DNA of 64,000 nucleotides, from the NCBI GenBank assembly GCA_037576215.1, contig JBANDB010000010.1, forward strand, positions 992,001 through 1,056,000, in the 5' to 3' direction. Source of the DNA: Armillaria gallica. Lineage: Eukaryota > Basidiomycota > Agaricomycetes > Agaricales > Physalacriaceae. The translations under genes were made by a program, and so were the position numbers. This document shows positions 43,361 through 54,317 of the stretch, piece by piece. Every line of letters starts with the position of its first letter. Position 1 is the first letter of the stretch. Below the pieces are notes generated by a model, which was not told the DNA's origin, did not search any database, and was given only the letters and a program-made list of their open reading frames with translations.

Positions 43361-44983
43361 ATGTCGGTCAATCTCCTCAGAAATGCCCTTCTTGACGGGC
43401 TGAAGGAGCTTCCTGGTACCCGGGAATTCCATGTCCATGTCTTAGTTTCTTCCCCCAGGAAACACGCTGACTTGTATCCTTATGCGCTTCCTAGACCCCG
43501 GTCGTACTTGCAGGACATTCTCATTCTTCTATCCGAGCAGAGAACTCCGGACTCGCAACGAATTATGGTTTCTGGCATTGAGGCCTGTGTGTACAATATA
43601 CCTACCACGTCATGCGCCATTCTCTACGTGTCCAAGGTGGATTCCACTGGGCAGGCGTGTTCACCGTCCCCCACCTCTGCGCTGGTCCACTCACTGCTTC
43701 TATATTACGCTGACCCTGCCACCAGACCAGTTGAGGCGCAGCATTTTTGGATTCATCTTTTTGCCCGTGCCCAGAATCAGTACCTCTTTCCCAACTCTTC
43801 AGAGTTCGTGGGGAAACGTCCGCTGAGTGACGTACGACTGTGTGGTTGGTGGAAGCGTATCTTTACCGGTGTGGCCACAGAACTTGACGCTCGTTCCCAA
43901 TCTAAAGCTATCATTAGATTGAACTATGTGCTTCCCGGGTACTCGGAACTTGAGGCAGAGAACTCCTTGAAATCCATGTCGTCATTTTCCTCCTCCTCGT
44001 CTCCACCATCCCTTCTGCGTTGGACATATGGACATCCGTATTCCCAACAAGACATTCCACTGCCTTGTCCGAAAAGCGAAGTATTAAATTTGGGTCACTA
44101 CATACCATGGTTCGATGATGATCCAAAGTCCCGTTTCATCGATGAGATTGCGTATACTACAGAGAATGGTCGAGTCAAATCACCAGCGCAGAAACGTACA
44201 CGTACCAATTCCCGTTTGGACTTGGCAAAAAAGCAATCAGAGGAAGATGGAGAAGACGTCCAGACGTCGGCAAAAAAGGACGATAGAAAGGACGAGCGTC
44301 CATCGGGAGAGCTGGGAATCGTATCACCAGATGAATTCTGGGAGCGCATGTCGTTTCGTCAAGAATGCGTGGCTGGCGCCGTCACCGGGTTCTTCACTCT
44401 CGGAGTAACATTCCCCCATCCAGCATCGTCAAACTCTTCAATGCACTCTTCCATCTCCCCACTCGCTCCTCAACCAGGGCAGGTTTCGTCGCAAATCAAT
44501 AAAAGAATCATGACGTCGTTGCATACTGCAGTTGACTTCTCATCGACTGATTTTGCAACCCGAGCCACGGAATCTTTGGAGGGTGCCATACGGGGCCTAT
44601 GCGAAGGCATCGCTTCTATTCCTACGCCTATCATTCAAGCGCCTCGTCCCATACGTGCAACTGATCGTCCTCCCAAGGCCGATAGACGTACCCCGGAGCC
44701 ATCGTCGTTATTGGCGCCTCCTCAGCCTTCCACTCCACCACCGCGAATGGCAAATGGAACAAGAATCGTGCCAGATATCTCCCCGAACCCTTTTCCTGAA
44801 CCCGAGCCGTCTCTCGAAACGTACAACTCACACATTTACGGGTCAGTTTGTGTCAGCAACCCAGACAGACCTTCGAAGAAGGCAGACACCGCGGCGGGTG
44901 TCAAACAAAGTGCCGGAAGTTCGGCCGATGCACCACAAGTGACGGTTTTGACGGTGCGGAAGAAAAAGAAACGGACCGAATAA
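43361..44983 (+). CDS. RTT109: Histone acetyltransferase Rtt109 (H3K56/H3K9)
   Basis: A fungal-specific acetyltransferase that modifies new histone H3 (Lys56, also Lys9) with Vps75 or Asf1 during replication-coupled nucleosome assembly. An uninterrupted frame begins MSVNLLRNALLDGLKELPGT at 43361; the frame extends upstream to 43337 but only by a TTG. Conserved blocks are REFHVHVLVSSPRKHADLYP, RPRSYLQDILILLSEQ, SCAILYVSKVDSTGQ, LLLYYADPATRPVEAQHFWI, HLFARAQNQYLFPNSSEF and RPLSDVRLCGWWKRIFTGVA. Residues about 350-370 (DEFWERMSFRQECVAGAVTG FF) complete the core. A basidiomycete-length disordered Pro-rich tail ends in basic RKKKKRTE, a likely nuclear or histone-binding element. 541 residues, intronless. 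Confidence 0.92.
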   Translation: MSVNLLRNALLDGLKELPGTREFHVHVLVSSPRKHADLYPYALPRPRSYLQDILILLSEQRTPDSQRIMVSGIEACVYNIPTTSCAILYVSKVDSTGQACSPSPTSALVHSLLLYYADPATRPVEAQHFWIHLFARAQNQYLFPNSSEFVGKRPLSDVRLCGWWKRIFTGVATELDARSQSKAIIRLNYVLPGYSELEAENSLKSMSSFSSSSSPPSLLRWTYGHPYSQQDIPLPCPKSEVLNLGHYIPWFDDDPKSRFIDEIAYTTENGRVKSPAQKRTRTNSRLDLAKKQSEEDGEDVQTSAKKDDRKDERPSGELGIVSPDEFWERMSFRQECVAGAVTGFFTLGVTFPHPASSNSSMHSSISPLAPQPGQVSSQINKRIMTSLHTAVDFSSTDFATRATESLEGAIRGLCEGIASIPTPIIQAPRPIRATDRPPKADRRTPEPSSLLAPPQPSTPPPRMANGTRIVPDISPNPFPEPEPSLETYNSHIYGSVCVSNPDRPSKKADTAAGVKQSAGSSADAPQVTVLTVRKKKKRTE

Positions 44984-47240
44984 CGGGTAACTCTGTATGT
45001 AATTCCTTTGACTGTTCAGGCCAATAAGCTTATGTGTGTCATTCAACAGTGGCCCACGTACTCGAAACTGTTCTCACTAAAATGTAATAACAAACACTGC
45101 TGTAAATAATGCCCATGGTATCCCCGTAACAGTCGGATCGCGTTAGCCACTGCCATGAGTCAACGTGCTGGTAGCATGAAGTTATCTGAGAAGGATGGTC
45201 ACATTGCTGCGCCACTAACGACATGGTTCTTTTACGACTTGGCGTCTGCTCAATTCTTAGTCCGTGCTTTGAACTTTTCGATGGTACGACCTTCTCTCAA
45301 TAATTGATTTTCAATTTACTATCCTCTGTATAGAAACGCTGTCCTAATACGCAATTGGCTCGACGTTCGTGACTTCATTAGGTATAGTGTCGTGTATGGA
45401 ACAAAACATGACATCTCGAACAAAGTATTGAATTTTGAAGACGTAGGCAGACTTTATCGTCCAATGTGCGCCTTACCAAGCCTGCCGATGATGAGAGCCG
45501 CTTTCCGTTGTGGCCTAGATGTCTAGTGCCAGTCCACCCCAGCAGAGCAACCGTCTGGGATCCGCCTTGGAGTAGAAGTCGGAATCGTGGTAACTCGTGT
45601 TCAGACCCTAGGGATCAAGACGAAATCAAGACGGTGAGCCATTCTAGACGCGCCTCGTCCTACGATCTTGATTACACAAGGGTCTTCGCTACATAGTAGC
45701 CCTGAAAAGATCCTCTGTTCCCAAGTTCCTAGGCTGAACAACGTTTTCTGCTAATGGACGCCCGGAATATTGCCGGCAGAATGCTGGGCAGAATAAATTG
45801 CGTTCGGCTGCATTCTGTTTTCAGAACAAGGAGATGCCGGCATGAGTTATACATACAATCTTAATCTCTTGGTGGCACGGGGGCTAATGGCTTTACAGAC
45901 AATTCGACAATATTTTAGGATTCGAAGGCTACGGGGATCTTCTAAGTACTAGCGGCTCCGATACCGGCACACAACGACGACTCGGAAACTCGGAAAGACT
46001 GATCAAGTGACCGCGATGTTCAAATATGGCGGGAACATTGACCACGTCCATCTTCGCTTCAGTAACAAACTCGCCGCTCAAGATTGGGCGCAAAAGTTAA
46101 CTGTTCCTTTTGTTCCGATGTTTGAAAACGATCTATTAAATTCACTGTAGTCTCGTTTTGAATCGGGGCTGCGCAAGATTGGAAGGCACAGCTGAAAGCG
46201 CAGTGCTTTGCATGTGGATGTGCGCCCGTATGAGCAAAAAAGTGTCATCGGCCAGTTTTTAACTGCGATGATTGAACCCGGAGTGTTGTTTGTATGTCTA
46301 AAGTTAGGCAAGTTGCACTTGGCCGAACTGACAAAGCAGTGTATAGGGAACTGATTCTGATATCCCGTTTGTTACAAACTCCAGAATTGTTCGATCCCTT
46401 CTTCGAAGGATGTCATCGATTATCACGACAAAATCAAACAATTTCCTAACTGAGGTGCGGTCGTGGGCGGACCATGATATGCATGCAGGCTCGAAGATAA
46501 AGGAATCTGGCACCAGAGGAGGACCATCCCTTCTGGAGTAAAGAAAGTTGCTTCGCTGTCGAGCCTGCACAATGCGCCATTGCGTAAGCTACAAGAAGAG
46601 TCCCAGCAGTTCGGGATCTCGCAGGTGATGCATATGGTTTGTGTCGAGAGAACGATGGGATCACGGAAGCAAGGGGATATTATTCTGGTGAGAAATGAAG
46701 AGGACGGAATCAGACTTGGGTGATGGATATACTGCTGTGTCGACCTTGAACAAAGGATATGACCTCGGATCCGGAAACTTCGCACCAATTCTGTGTTCCT
46801 TCAAAGCACAGAGATGCGTCGTCTTGTTTCATATCCCGTTACCGGGCAAGTGTTTGAGATTGACACATTGGGTGAATGATCTCTGTATACTATTCGATTG
46901 AAACATATGAAGAGGGAAGAAAAAGACAGAAAATGTCAGTACTGATACGACTATTGTACAAGGCTCCTACGGCCCCTTTCGTCGCGGAGGAGGCTTTGCG
47001 GCAAATTTCAAGGTCAATGATCGGGCTGCAAAAAGAGGGTACCACATTTTCCATACCGAACTTCTTTTAATTATCCCATCCGACCGAAGTAGGCCTCCCT
47101 TGTTTCTTCCAACCACCCTTTCCCATCACCTCCAACCATCATTGTCATCGTTCTCGAAGGCCGCCACACCAGCTTGCCGTCGTTATCAGCGGCCAGCACA
47201 CTGTATTCGCTGAGTCGACTTGTCCAGTAGCCAGCACGGC
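44984..47240. other. 2.3-kb stretch without a recognisable gene
   Basis: Only short frames occur here, on both strands, with no family similarity that I can see. The longest are a minus-strand frame at 46423-46788 and a plus-strand one at 45466-45696. An inverted pair CAGAATGC/GCATTCTG brackets about 45778-45820. The last few hundred bases should carry the promoter of the downstream gene. A relic of an older gene or a gene with small exons is possible. Confidence 0.35.
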
Positions 47241-49444
47241 ATGTCTCTCAACCATGCGAGCAGCGTAGCGACACATATCCCACAGTCTCTTCCTTCCTTT
47301 GCCCAAGCCTTCAGTTCGACGTCGCTGGGAAATATATCCCAGGGAAACATATCGCTGCCTCCAATCCAGACACGACCCCATTCGAGCGATCTTCGCGTTA
47401 AAACGCCGACGATGACTATTTCACGTCCAGGAAGCGAAGAGGCGTCGTCTTCACAGAGAGTGAGTAGGAAACGCGCACGGGTCGAGGAGTCGCCGCCGAC
47501 ACAGGGAGAAAACGAGTCGGACAATGAGTGCGTTACAGAAATACAAGTATACTAAGTACACGATGCTAACAATCGTCCAGGACGAGCCGCTCGACCCGGG
47601 TCAAAGAAGAACCTGACCAGGACATGCTGCAATCCAGTCCAGAGCCAGCTCAGTCTGAGCGGCTCCTGGATATTTCTGGTGCACCGCCGCCGTCGTCTGT
47701 CCACCTCAATCCCTCAAAACGACGGCGGGTCACCGTGAGCGGCGCACCACAGCCTGGCGCCCTCAATACCGACGTTCGTGCACCAGCAGACCCGGCTGGC
47801 TCGACCCCTATATCGCCCGTCGTCATTGGCTTCAGTATGCCCAGCCAACGCGACAACCCCAATGCCGCCGAGCAGGTTCGGTCCATGATCTCCGTCAAGC
47901 AAAAACAGAAGGCTCTCATCGAGCAGCGCAGAGGCAGCGTTGCAGGCATCGTTTCGCCTGGTCTGACGGGCGCTCCTGCTACCTCCGACGACCGGTCGAC
48001 GCCCTCCAAGGCACCTCCGCCGTCTTCCCGACCCATTCGTCTCAGCCCTAATTCAGGGACGGGATCACGTCGTCTTACCAACACTGCAGGCGGGAGCACT
48101 CATCCCCCTAGTCCTAGTCCTGGTGCCATCGTTATTCCCACTCCTCAACAAATTGTACCAACTCAGGCCTCGTCGCCCAGCGTTAATCCGCATTCATTAC
48201 CACCACCTCCTATCAGCTTCGCGCGACGACGGGCTAATCAACTAGGCGGTCAGGGGAAGAAAAAACCGGCTGATATTGTCATCAGCCCCAGGGAGGCATA
48301 TACGAAAGAGCAGTTAGCACTTTCCATTCAAAGTGCGCCACCGATACCACATGCTGGTGGACAACAGGGTTCGTTCTATTCTGGAAGAGTTCCAATGACA
48401 TTGCCACGGTTGCCATCTGTGCTAGGCGGTGGTGAAAATGTGAAAAGGGTGGTAACTGGTAATGTCCCCCCCACCCCAACGCGACTGTCGTTGCAGCGCA
48501 ATCCGTCAGGATCCGGCCAAGTTGCCCATCCTATTCCCGGAATTTCAGGCAGATCGCCGCCAAATGCTTCCGTCGCTATTTCTTCCACGCTTGTCCCCCC
48601 TACTCCCAGCTCCCTCCACCACCCTGGCTATTCAGGTGGAAAGGCCGCTTTCTTGGCACCGTTTGAGATGTTCTATGATGCTCTCAACGATTCGAAGCAG
48701 CTGAAGGCTTGGCTGAGCGAGCAGCTTCAAAAATCACAGGCCCTTGTACAAAATCTAAATCAGCAACAAGATCGGCTCCATGAGCTCGTGGAAGGTCTTG
48801 TCGATAAGAGGATGAGCGGCATGAGAGCGGAGATGGCGGGTATGCAGCGGCGAATAGATGAATTGGAGGATACTCTCAGGACACCCAATGGTGGTCGCCG
48901 TCCGAGCATCGAGATGCCCGGGACTCACAAGACGAAAGAGAAACAGATGGCCAGGAATGGTATTGTACCTACCGGTCCCATGGCTCCAGAGTCATACACG
49001 TTTCCTCCAGTTGCACCCTCTGACCGAGATCGTTTGATGTCTGAGCATGACAGACGGATATCGTCTCCGGGGTGGACACACGACAGAGACAGGGATTGTC
49101 AAAGCGGACGAGAATCGGAAAACGGTTCCCCGGGTCCTTTCGGTTCCAGGCGTCTTTCGGTGTCTGCTAGCCGTTTAGATCCCATACCGCGCGGTGATGG
49201 TCCTTCTCAGCCTCGTAGCCTCAATGTACAATCGCCTCCGACCTCGCATCGTGAAAGCACTCATCATGTGTCGGGAAAGATGCTCAGGCGTCCAGGACTT
49301 CATCGGCGGCAATCGAGTCCCCGGTTGTCTGAACGCGAGCGTCGCGCGTCCTCTCCACCCCTACCGCTGCGTCGGGAAGATGGTCGGTCAAGCATCGTCT
49401 TGTCGCCGCGCGAAAGCTCAGGAACGAGTGAACGTGACGGTTAA
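47241..49444 (+). CDS. Disordered Ser/Pro-rich protein with a coiled-coil, probably nuclear
   Basis: The start MSLNHASSVATHIPQSLPSF at 47241. One intron (GTGCGT near 47528 to CGTCCAG near 47580) joins DNE to TSRSTRVKEEPDQDML. About 715 residues. Most of it is low complexity, rich in Ser, Pro, Gly and Arg, with two nuclear-localisation-like clusters (SRKRARVEE, PSKRRRV) and several IVISP/SPRE-type phospho-motifs. One structured part lies near residues 450-530: FLAPFEMFYDALNDSKQLKA, WLSEQLQKSQALVQNLNQQQ and then MQRRIDELEDTL, a probable coiled coil. The tail is rich in RRxSSP. I do not recognise the family; a chromatin or transcription co-factor role is only a guess. The downstream gap before Fcf2 is about 500 bp. 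Confidence 0.8.
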
Positions 49445-49951
49445 TCACCTCATCGCAAAATAATAATGACAAGTTTTCCGTACGTGTTCTTGATCGCGAT
49501 TCACCCTTTCATGTTGCCTTTGGACATTTTTTGTGGACTAATTCATTATCGGGTCGTCTCGTGCTTTCAATCTTTCGCTCCTGTTTGTATGCATTTCTAT
49601 CCTCCTTCGACGCTGTTGTGTTTTGCTTTCTATATTTTGGGTAGTATGATTATCTTGGTCGCCACTTTCGCCTTATGTGTTCTGTTCGCTATTGCATTAT
49701 CCTGTCGTTACAACTTACGATCATCAGCGCTCAAACTTCCCATCTGTTTTATACTCTCAAGTCTTTTGGACTGTCACGCTCTTTATGACCAGTCAATCTT
49801 TTCATTTATATGTACTTTATAGAGACTTAAAACTGTACTACTTACGAGTGCTTTTGGACCAATGTCGTCCATTTTCGTATCGGTGAAATAATGGAATGCC
49901 GGATCGAGAAATTTACTTCCCACCACGTGATCACTGTCCTCCTTGATCGTC
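49445..49951. other. Spacer before FCF2
   Basis: About 507 bp, T-rich. Short hydrophobic frames (49466-49822 +) are compositional. It should carry the 3' UTR of the upstream gene and the FCF2 promoter. Confidence 0.3.
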
Positions 49952-51010
49952 ATGTCGCTGAAAGGGAAAGGGAAAGAAAAGGCTACAGGTATGTACCAGT
50001 ATCGCTGAAGAGGCTTCATTTTGAACAAATGTACCCAGAAATTGTGGATGATCCTTCATCTGACTCGGCTTCCAACTCCGACGACGATTCAGACACGTCT
50101 AGCTCATATAGTTCGGACAGTGAACCCGTTACCCAAGAGTATCTCGATTCTTTGCTTGAAAAAGCCAGAAAAAATGCTCTATCAGCATTTGAGGAGCCGA
50201 CAAATTCTGTGGATATCTTAGAAGGAGATGTGGTCCAGCTGGACATTGAGCCCAAGTATATCTGCTTATTCCTTCATTGTGTCAATTCTAATCAGTCGAT
50301 AGGATATTACCTCCCCTTGATCCCGGGAACGTTCCTAAGCCCTATTTTGAATTTGATGAATCGAGGCATAATCGGCCAACGTCCATACGCGACCCCGATA
50401 TCGAACTTGCTGAAAAATCCTCATCATTATATTCCGCACCCGCTCCTCCTATACCACCGCCAGAATTGACCAAAGATGGTAAATTGTTGACAAAGAAGCA
50501 GCGTAAAGCAGTGAGCATCCTCTCTACTTTCTATTAATATGATATATCTACTTTTGAGGCCAGCTAAAACAGCAGACTGCAGGGCCAGGATGGTTTGACA
50601 TGCCTGCGCCAGCCGAAGCTGATCTTCCACGACTCCACCGCGAAGTAGAAGCCATGCGCTTGCGTAATTATCTAGACCCCAAGCGATTCTATCGTAAAGA
50701 TGAAGGAGAAGGGAAGGGTATAAAAGGCCTGCCGAAGCATTTTGCCGTGAGGTCTTTCCTCTCGTATGTGCAGCAGCAATCGCTCAGTTTCTCTTTGCAG
50801 ATTGGTACTATTGTTACCGCAAACACGCCATTCGGTGGCAGCAGCTCGGAGAATCTCTCAAGGGCCAACCGCAAAAGGACATTGGTCGATGAGTTGGTGG
50901 ATGATGCCGAGGCGAAGCGTTATGCAAAAAAGAAGTTTGAGGACTTGCAGAGCGTCCGGGGCGCACGAGGGAAGAACACCCTGCAGGCCAAGAAGCGGCA
51001 GAAGTGGTGA
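49952..51010 (+). CDS. FCF2: Fcf2-domain pre-rRNA processing protein
   Basis: A nucleolar protein of the SSU processome needed for early cleavages of 18S precursor rRNA (also related to the C-terminal part of human TdIF2/DNTTIP2). Exon 1 reads MSLKGKGKEKAT (49952-49988). After the intron comes an acidic disordered stretch (DPSSDSASNSDDDSDTSSSY). Introns after GAGCCCAA (50254) and CGTAAAGCA (about 50509) lead to the Fcf2 core: QQTAGPGWFDMPAPAEADLP, RLHREVEAMRLRNYLDPKRF and YRKDEG..KGLPKHFA. After a further intron, IGTIVTANTPFG and SRANRKRTLVDELVDDAEAK then RYAKKKFEDLQ. It ends basic (KKRQKW) with a TGA at 51008-51010. Domain order and the AGPGWFDMP signature are standard. Confidence 0.9.
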
Positions 51011-51690
51011 TACTTTAAGCTGTATCTAAGGAAATATCGGGAGGCGAGTGAGAAACTTACCGGTTGTGGTGCGCGTTCTTGTCACTTGTTCAATCAACTG
51101 TATTGGCTCGCCCATCACTTCTAGTGCCACGACGAACATAAGCTCCAACCTACAATGACATGGAATCACGATCCTGACGATCTGTTTTGCCTCCCCATAA
51201 ATCAATTACATTGATTCACGTTATTGGCAGGTTTGGTCCAGTATGTGAAAAAATGATATTATTATCCATCGTACAAGGGACGACGTGGAGCTACTTTGGT
51301 TTGTCTAGCGGAGAAGCGCTATCGTTGAACATGATGTGTTGCGCCACCAACAAATGTGATGTACTTTTTCGGCCCGGGCTTCTCGCAAGGAAAGACTACT
51401 CGGATTTTTATCATCCAACAACTCGCGATCTCAGCAGCCCGAGAATCATTAATCATGATACATGTGATAGTACAGCCCTGGTTTGAACAAAATCTTGCTG
51501 TCATTGCTTGTCAATCTATCGGAATGATGCTGATGCTGCCGGTTACAGACTGTCTCGCTTACCCCAGGTTAGATACAGGTAATTTACCTTACGGTGGCTT
51601 ATCTGGAATTGACTTGCAGGGAGGTGTCGAGAACATCAAGGTTATCCGCGAGACCGCCGCAGACGGAGCTAAGATAATTGCGTTCCCCCA
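51011..51690. other. Stretch between FCF2 and POB3 relic
   Basis: Short frames only. It may contain eroded 5' parts of the POB3 copy, but I could not align any segment with confidence. Confidence 0.3.
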
Positions 51691-52880
51691 AAGTCTTTAT
51701 CCCAAAGCATTCCAGTTTGTACCACTACAAAGTCGTTCGCCCATGAAGTCTATGGGTCAGGCTCCGACAGTTTATAAGTTCCTGCCGAATTGAACATGCC
51801 GGAGGAGGATGTTGCGAAATATGACCGGCTCACGAAGAGCTTCGAGGATCCCGCATTTGATGTTGTCTCAAGTTTGTTCCGCGCATTATCCGGGAAGAAG
51901 ATTACTGACGCTAGGAGTTTCCAGAGGTGAAAGGCTTATATCTAGCAGTTTTTTGCATACTAAGCATTTTGTGGTCTCGACGGCCACCCTGGTAACAACG
52001 CCATTCTTAAATCCATTCAAGGTGATCTCTTTCTACTCGAGAAATACATCTTTTTGTTTCCAAACAGCCCCTCTGCTCATCGAACTCTCGGACAAGTTAT
52101 ACACCAAGTATTCTTCTCCCAAGTTGTTACAGCCGCACAGACCTTCAATCGTTGGTCCTGATCATACCTTCATGCCAATCAACAAAGAGGAGCACATAGC
52201 ACCCAGACATACCTCACGAATCAAATTCAAGAGTGAACAAGTCCCAGATGCCGATTTGTTGCTTTCTGCTGCCGATGATGACGACGAAGATGAGACTATG
52301 CGCAGTGTTGACTCAACCTCGGGAAAGCGTCAGGGAACAAGGACGATGACGACGACAGCGAGTCGGATGGTAAGTTGACTCTCTTTCAAGAACACTGGTC
52401 TGTGTTCTGACTGCGTGTTTTTTTTTCTAGCAAGCATCCTTTGAAGCGTCGTCTTCTGAGAGGGTTCGCCTACAGAGAGTGACTCGTCCTCAGGTGGTGC
52501 GGCAACAACCATGGATGCCAAGGGAGATCGCGAATTCAAGTGAAAGAGACACCGAAGAAGAAAAAGGCCAATGACATAGAAGGCGCCAGTAACAAAACGA
52601 AGGCCAAAGGAGACGGTAAAGAAGACGATAACATCGAGGAAGAGAAGAAGAGGCCTCCCAAGCCCAAGAAGAAAAAGAAGACGACAACGCCAATAGATTT
52701 TAAGAGGACAAACCAAATGCAAACCCTAAACCAAAACCGAAATCCCAGGCTAAGTCGGATGGCGGTGTGGTGTGTGATGTGATGGTGATGGTGATGCGCT
52801 GGACGCAGTGGACGTGGACGAAAAGGCGAAGGCGAAGGCTAAACCAAGCCCAAGGTGAAAAGGGGGGAAGCCTCCCAAGA
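51690..52880 (+). pseudogene. Decayed copy of POB3 / SSRP1 (FACT subunit)
   Basis: Segments appear in the correct order for the middle and C-terminal parts of POB3/SSRP1. A piece resembles the first half of the Rtt106-like PH module (FQFVPLQSRSPMKSMGQ, about 51715). Then come AELNMPEEDVAKYDRLTKSF and VVSSLFRALSGKKITDARSF (about 51785-51920), GDLFLLEKYIFLFP (52022), PLLIELSD in another frame (52070), HTFMPINKEEHI (52165), QVPDADLLLSAADDDDEDET (52240), and a Lys-rich acidic tail. Frame changes at about 52060 and 52090-52150, and an in-frame stop near 51791 in the first frame, separate the parts. No HMG box or N-terminal half is visible. I infer a non-functional duplicate; a functional POB3 should exist elsewhere because the gene is essential in yeast. 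Confidence 0.65.
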
Positions 52881-54317
52881 AAAGCAGAAGACTGACCGAT
52901 CGCCTTGTATATTCACTCTCTGACAAACCTTACTTCCGACCCACATATTCTGGCAAAATGAGTATGTGTTCCCTTTCTACGAAGGCTGATAGGATTAGTA
53001 GTTGTCACAACCTGTATTCACCTTTCATCGTTGAATCTAATAATGCCGAAGAACCCTCTAATTAGTACTATATCCTCCCTGAGCTTGACTCTTGAGAGCA
53101 TGTAGTTGAGTCAGTCGAGTTTCAACAGCGTTGAACTTTGCAGGGCTGTCTGACTCGCCCCCGGGACTCTAGTCTTAGTCTCTAGCTGAGACATGACTCT
53201 TCGGTGAAATCAGAAGTGCTGGCTGCAAACGAGAAGAGTCGAGGTTGGAGTCCTTTTCGTTTGCTTAGTCAGCGCCTTATGAACGCGTCCGGCTGATCCT
53301 GTTCTGTGATCTTCAACGACGTCAACGTCCAATTGGTAAATTGGGACTAGCCTCATGACATTCTTTCAGAGATTCATACGGCTGCCGCATTCCTTGGACC
53401 TTGACATACTTGCCACTGCTCAAATGCTTTCCTACTGCCAGAACTGCAATGAAAAAAAAGTTCATTATTTCAATCAATGCATCTTTTTGGTTCCCCCCGA
53501 ACGTAGAACCCGACATTCACGGACGTGATTCAGATATTCTGTAGCCTAGGCTAATAGCGCTCAGCTGATCAGGCTATGACCTGCTACGTTCATCTCTCTC
53601 TTTCATTAACTCCAGACCGGAAATCTCAAGGATACCTTCTCATCTGCTACGGAGTTTTGGCTAGCATCAACCTCAAATTTCCGGATCGCCTTTACGTCTG
53701 CTAGGGTGCTGAAAATAAAGTGTCTATCCTCAAGCATTAATTCAAACCGGACCGACCTAGTAACCACTCATACACACAGTGCGGATCAATGACAACACCT
53801 TCGTTCGAGCGAGAATTCTTCTTCGCTGTTCGTCCCTCTCGTCCGCCAAGTCTAGGTCTTTTGCAATCTCAACATCATTTCGAATGTAGACTCTCACTTC
53901 TAATACGAACATAACTCAGTTGCGTCGTACTCTGCGGCATTTATTCGGGTTCTTTGGCTCTACCATCTTGGTTCTTCATCCTACTCTGCCATTATTTGGT
54001 ACTCTGCGGAGCATAGAACTCCGTCATCGGGCGTCTTGAAACACGGAAAAAGGTTCTATCCGAGATGACCATACTCCTCTCCGCAACTTGAGTCCTCTCA
54101 GAGCGAGTCTAAACATACACCTTCTATCTGCACTCTGCTTTGTATAGCGTTCATCATATGATTTTCATCGTGATCAGCATCTGGCTTAGTGCCATTCCTC
54201 ATGACTTGTCTTTGCGTTCCGAGTCGTTCACATAGCACTCCATACGTTGTATGATTTGGGCTATAAAGCCTTTCATGCTAACACACGGACGTCAGCTCGA
54301 CAGCTTTCTTCTCGAGT
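52881..54317. promoter_or_regulatory. 1.4-kb upstream region of CE15 gene with AP-1/Gcn4-type motifs
   Basis: No gene recognised. Between 53105 and 53270 there is a cluster of TGACTC-type motifs: TGAGTCA at 53107-53113, TGACTC at 53151, TGACTCT near 53194 and TTAGTCA near 53264. Such sites bind bZIP factors of the Gcn4/AP-1 type. Position about 1.1 kb before the CE15 start makes a role uncertain. The last 100 bp (TATAAAG near 54260) look like a core promoter of CE15. Confidence 0.3.

Noticed and set aside
46423..46788. Minus-strand open frame of 121 codons
   Set aside because: No protein-like pattern, no splice partners and no family resemblance.
47650..48099. Minus-strand open frame of 149 codons
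   Set aside because: Antisense to the long exon of the Ser/Pro-rich gene; GC-rich coding DNA often leaves the opposite strand open.
52330..52722. Minus-strand hydrophobic frame that could look like a membrane protein
   Set aside because: It is the complement of a Lys/Glu-rich plus-strand tail of the POB3 relic; the hydrophobicity is a by-product of AAG/GAG codons read in reverse.
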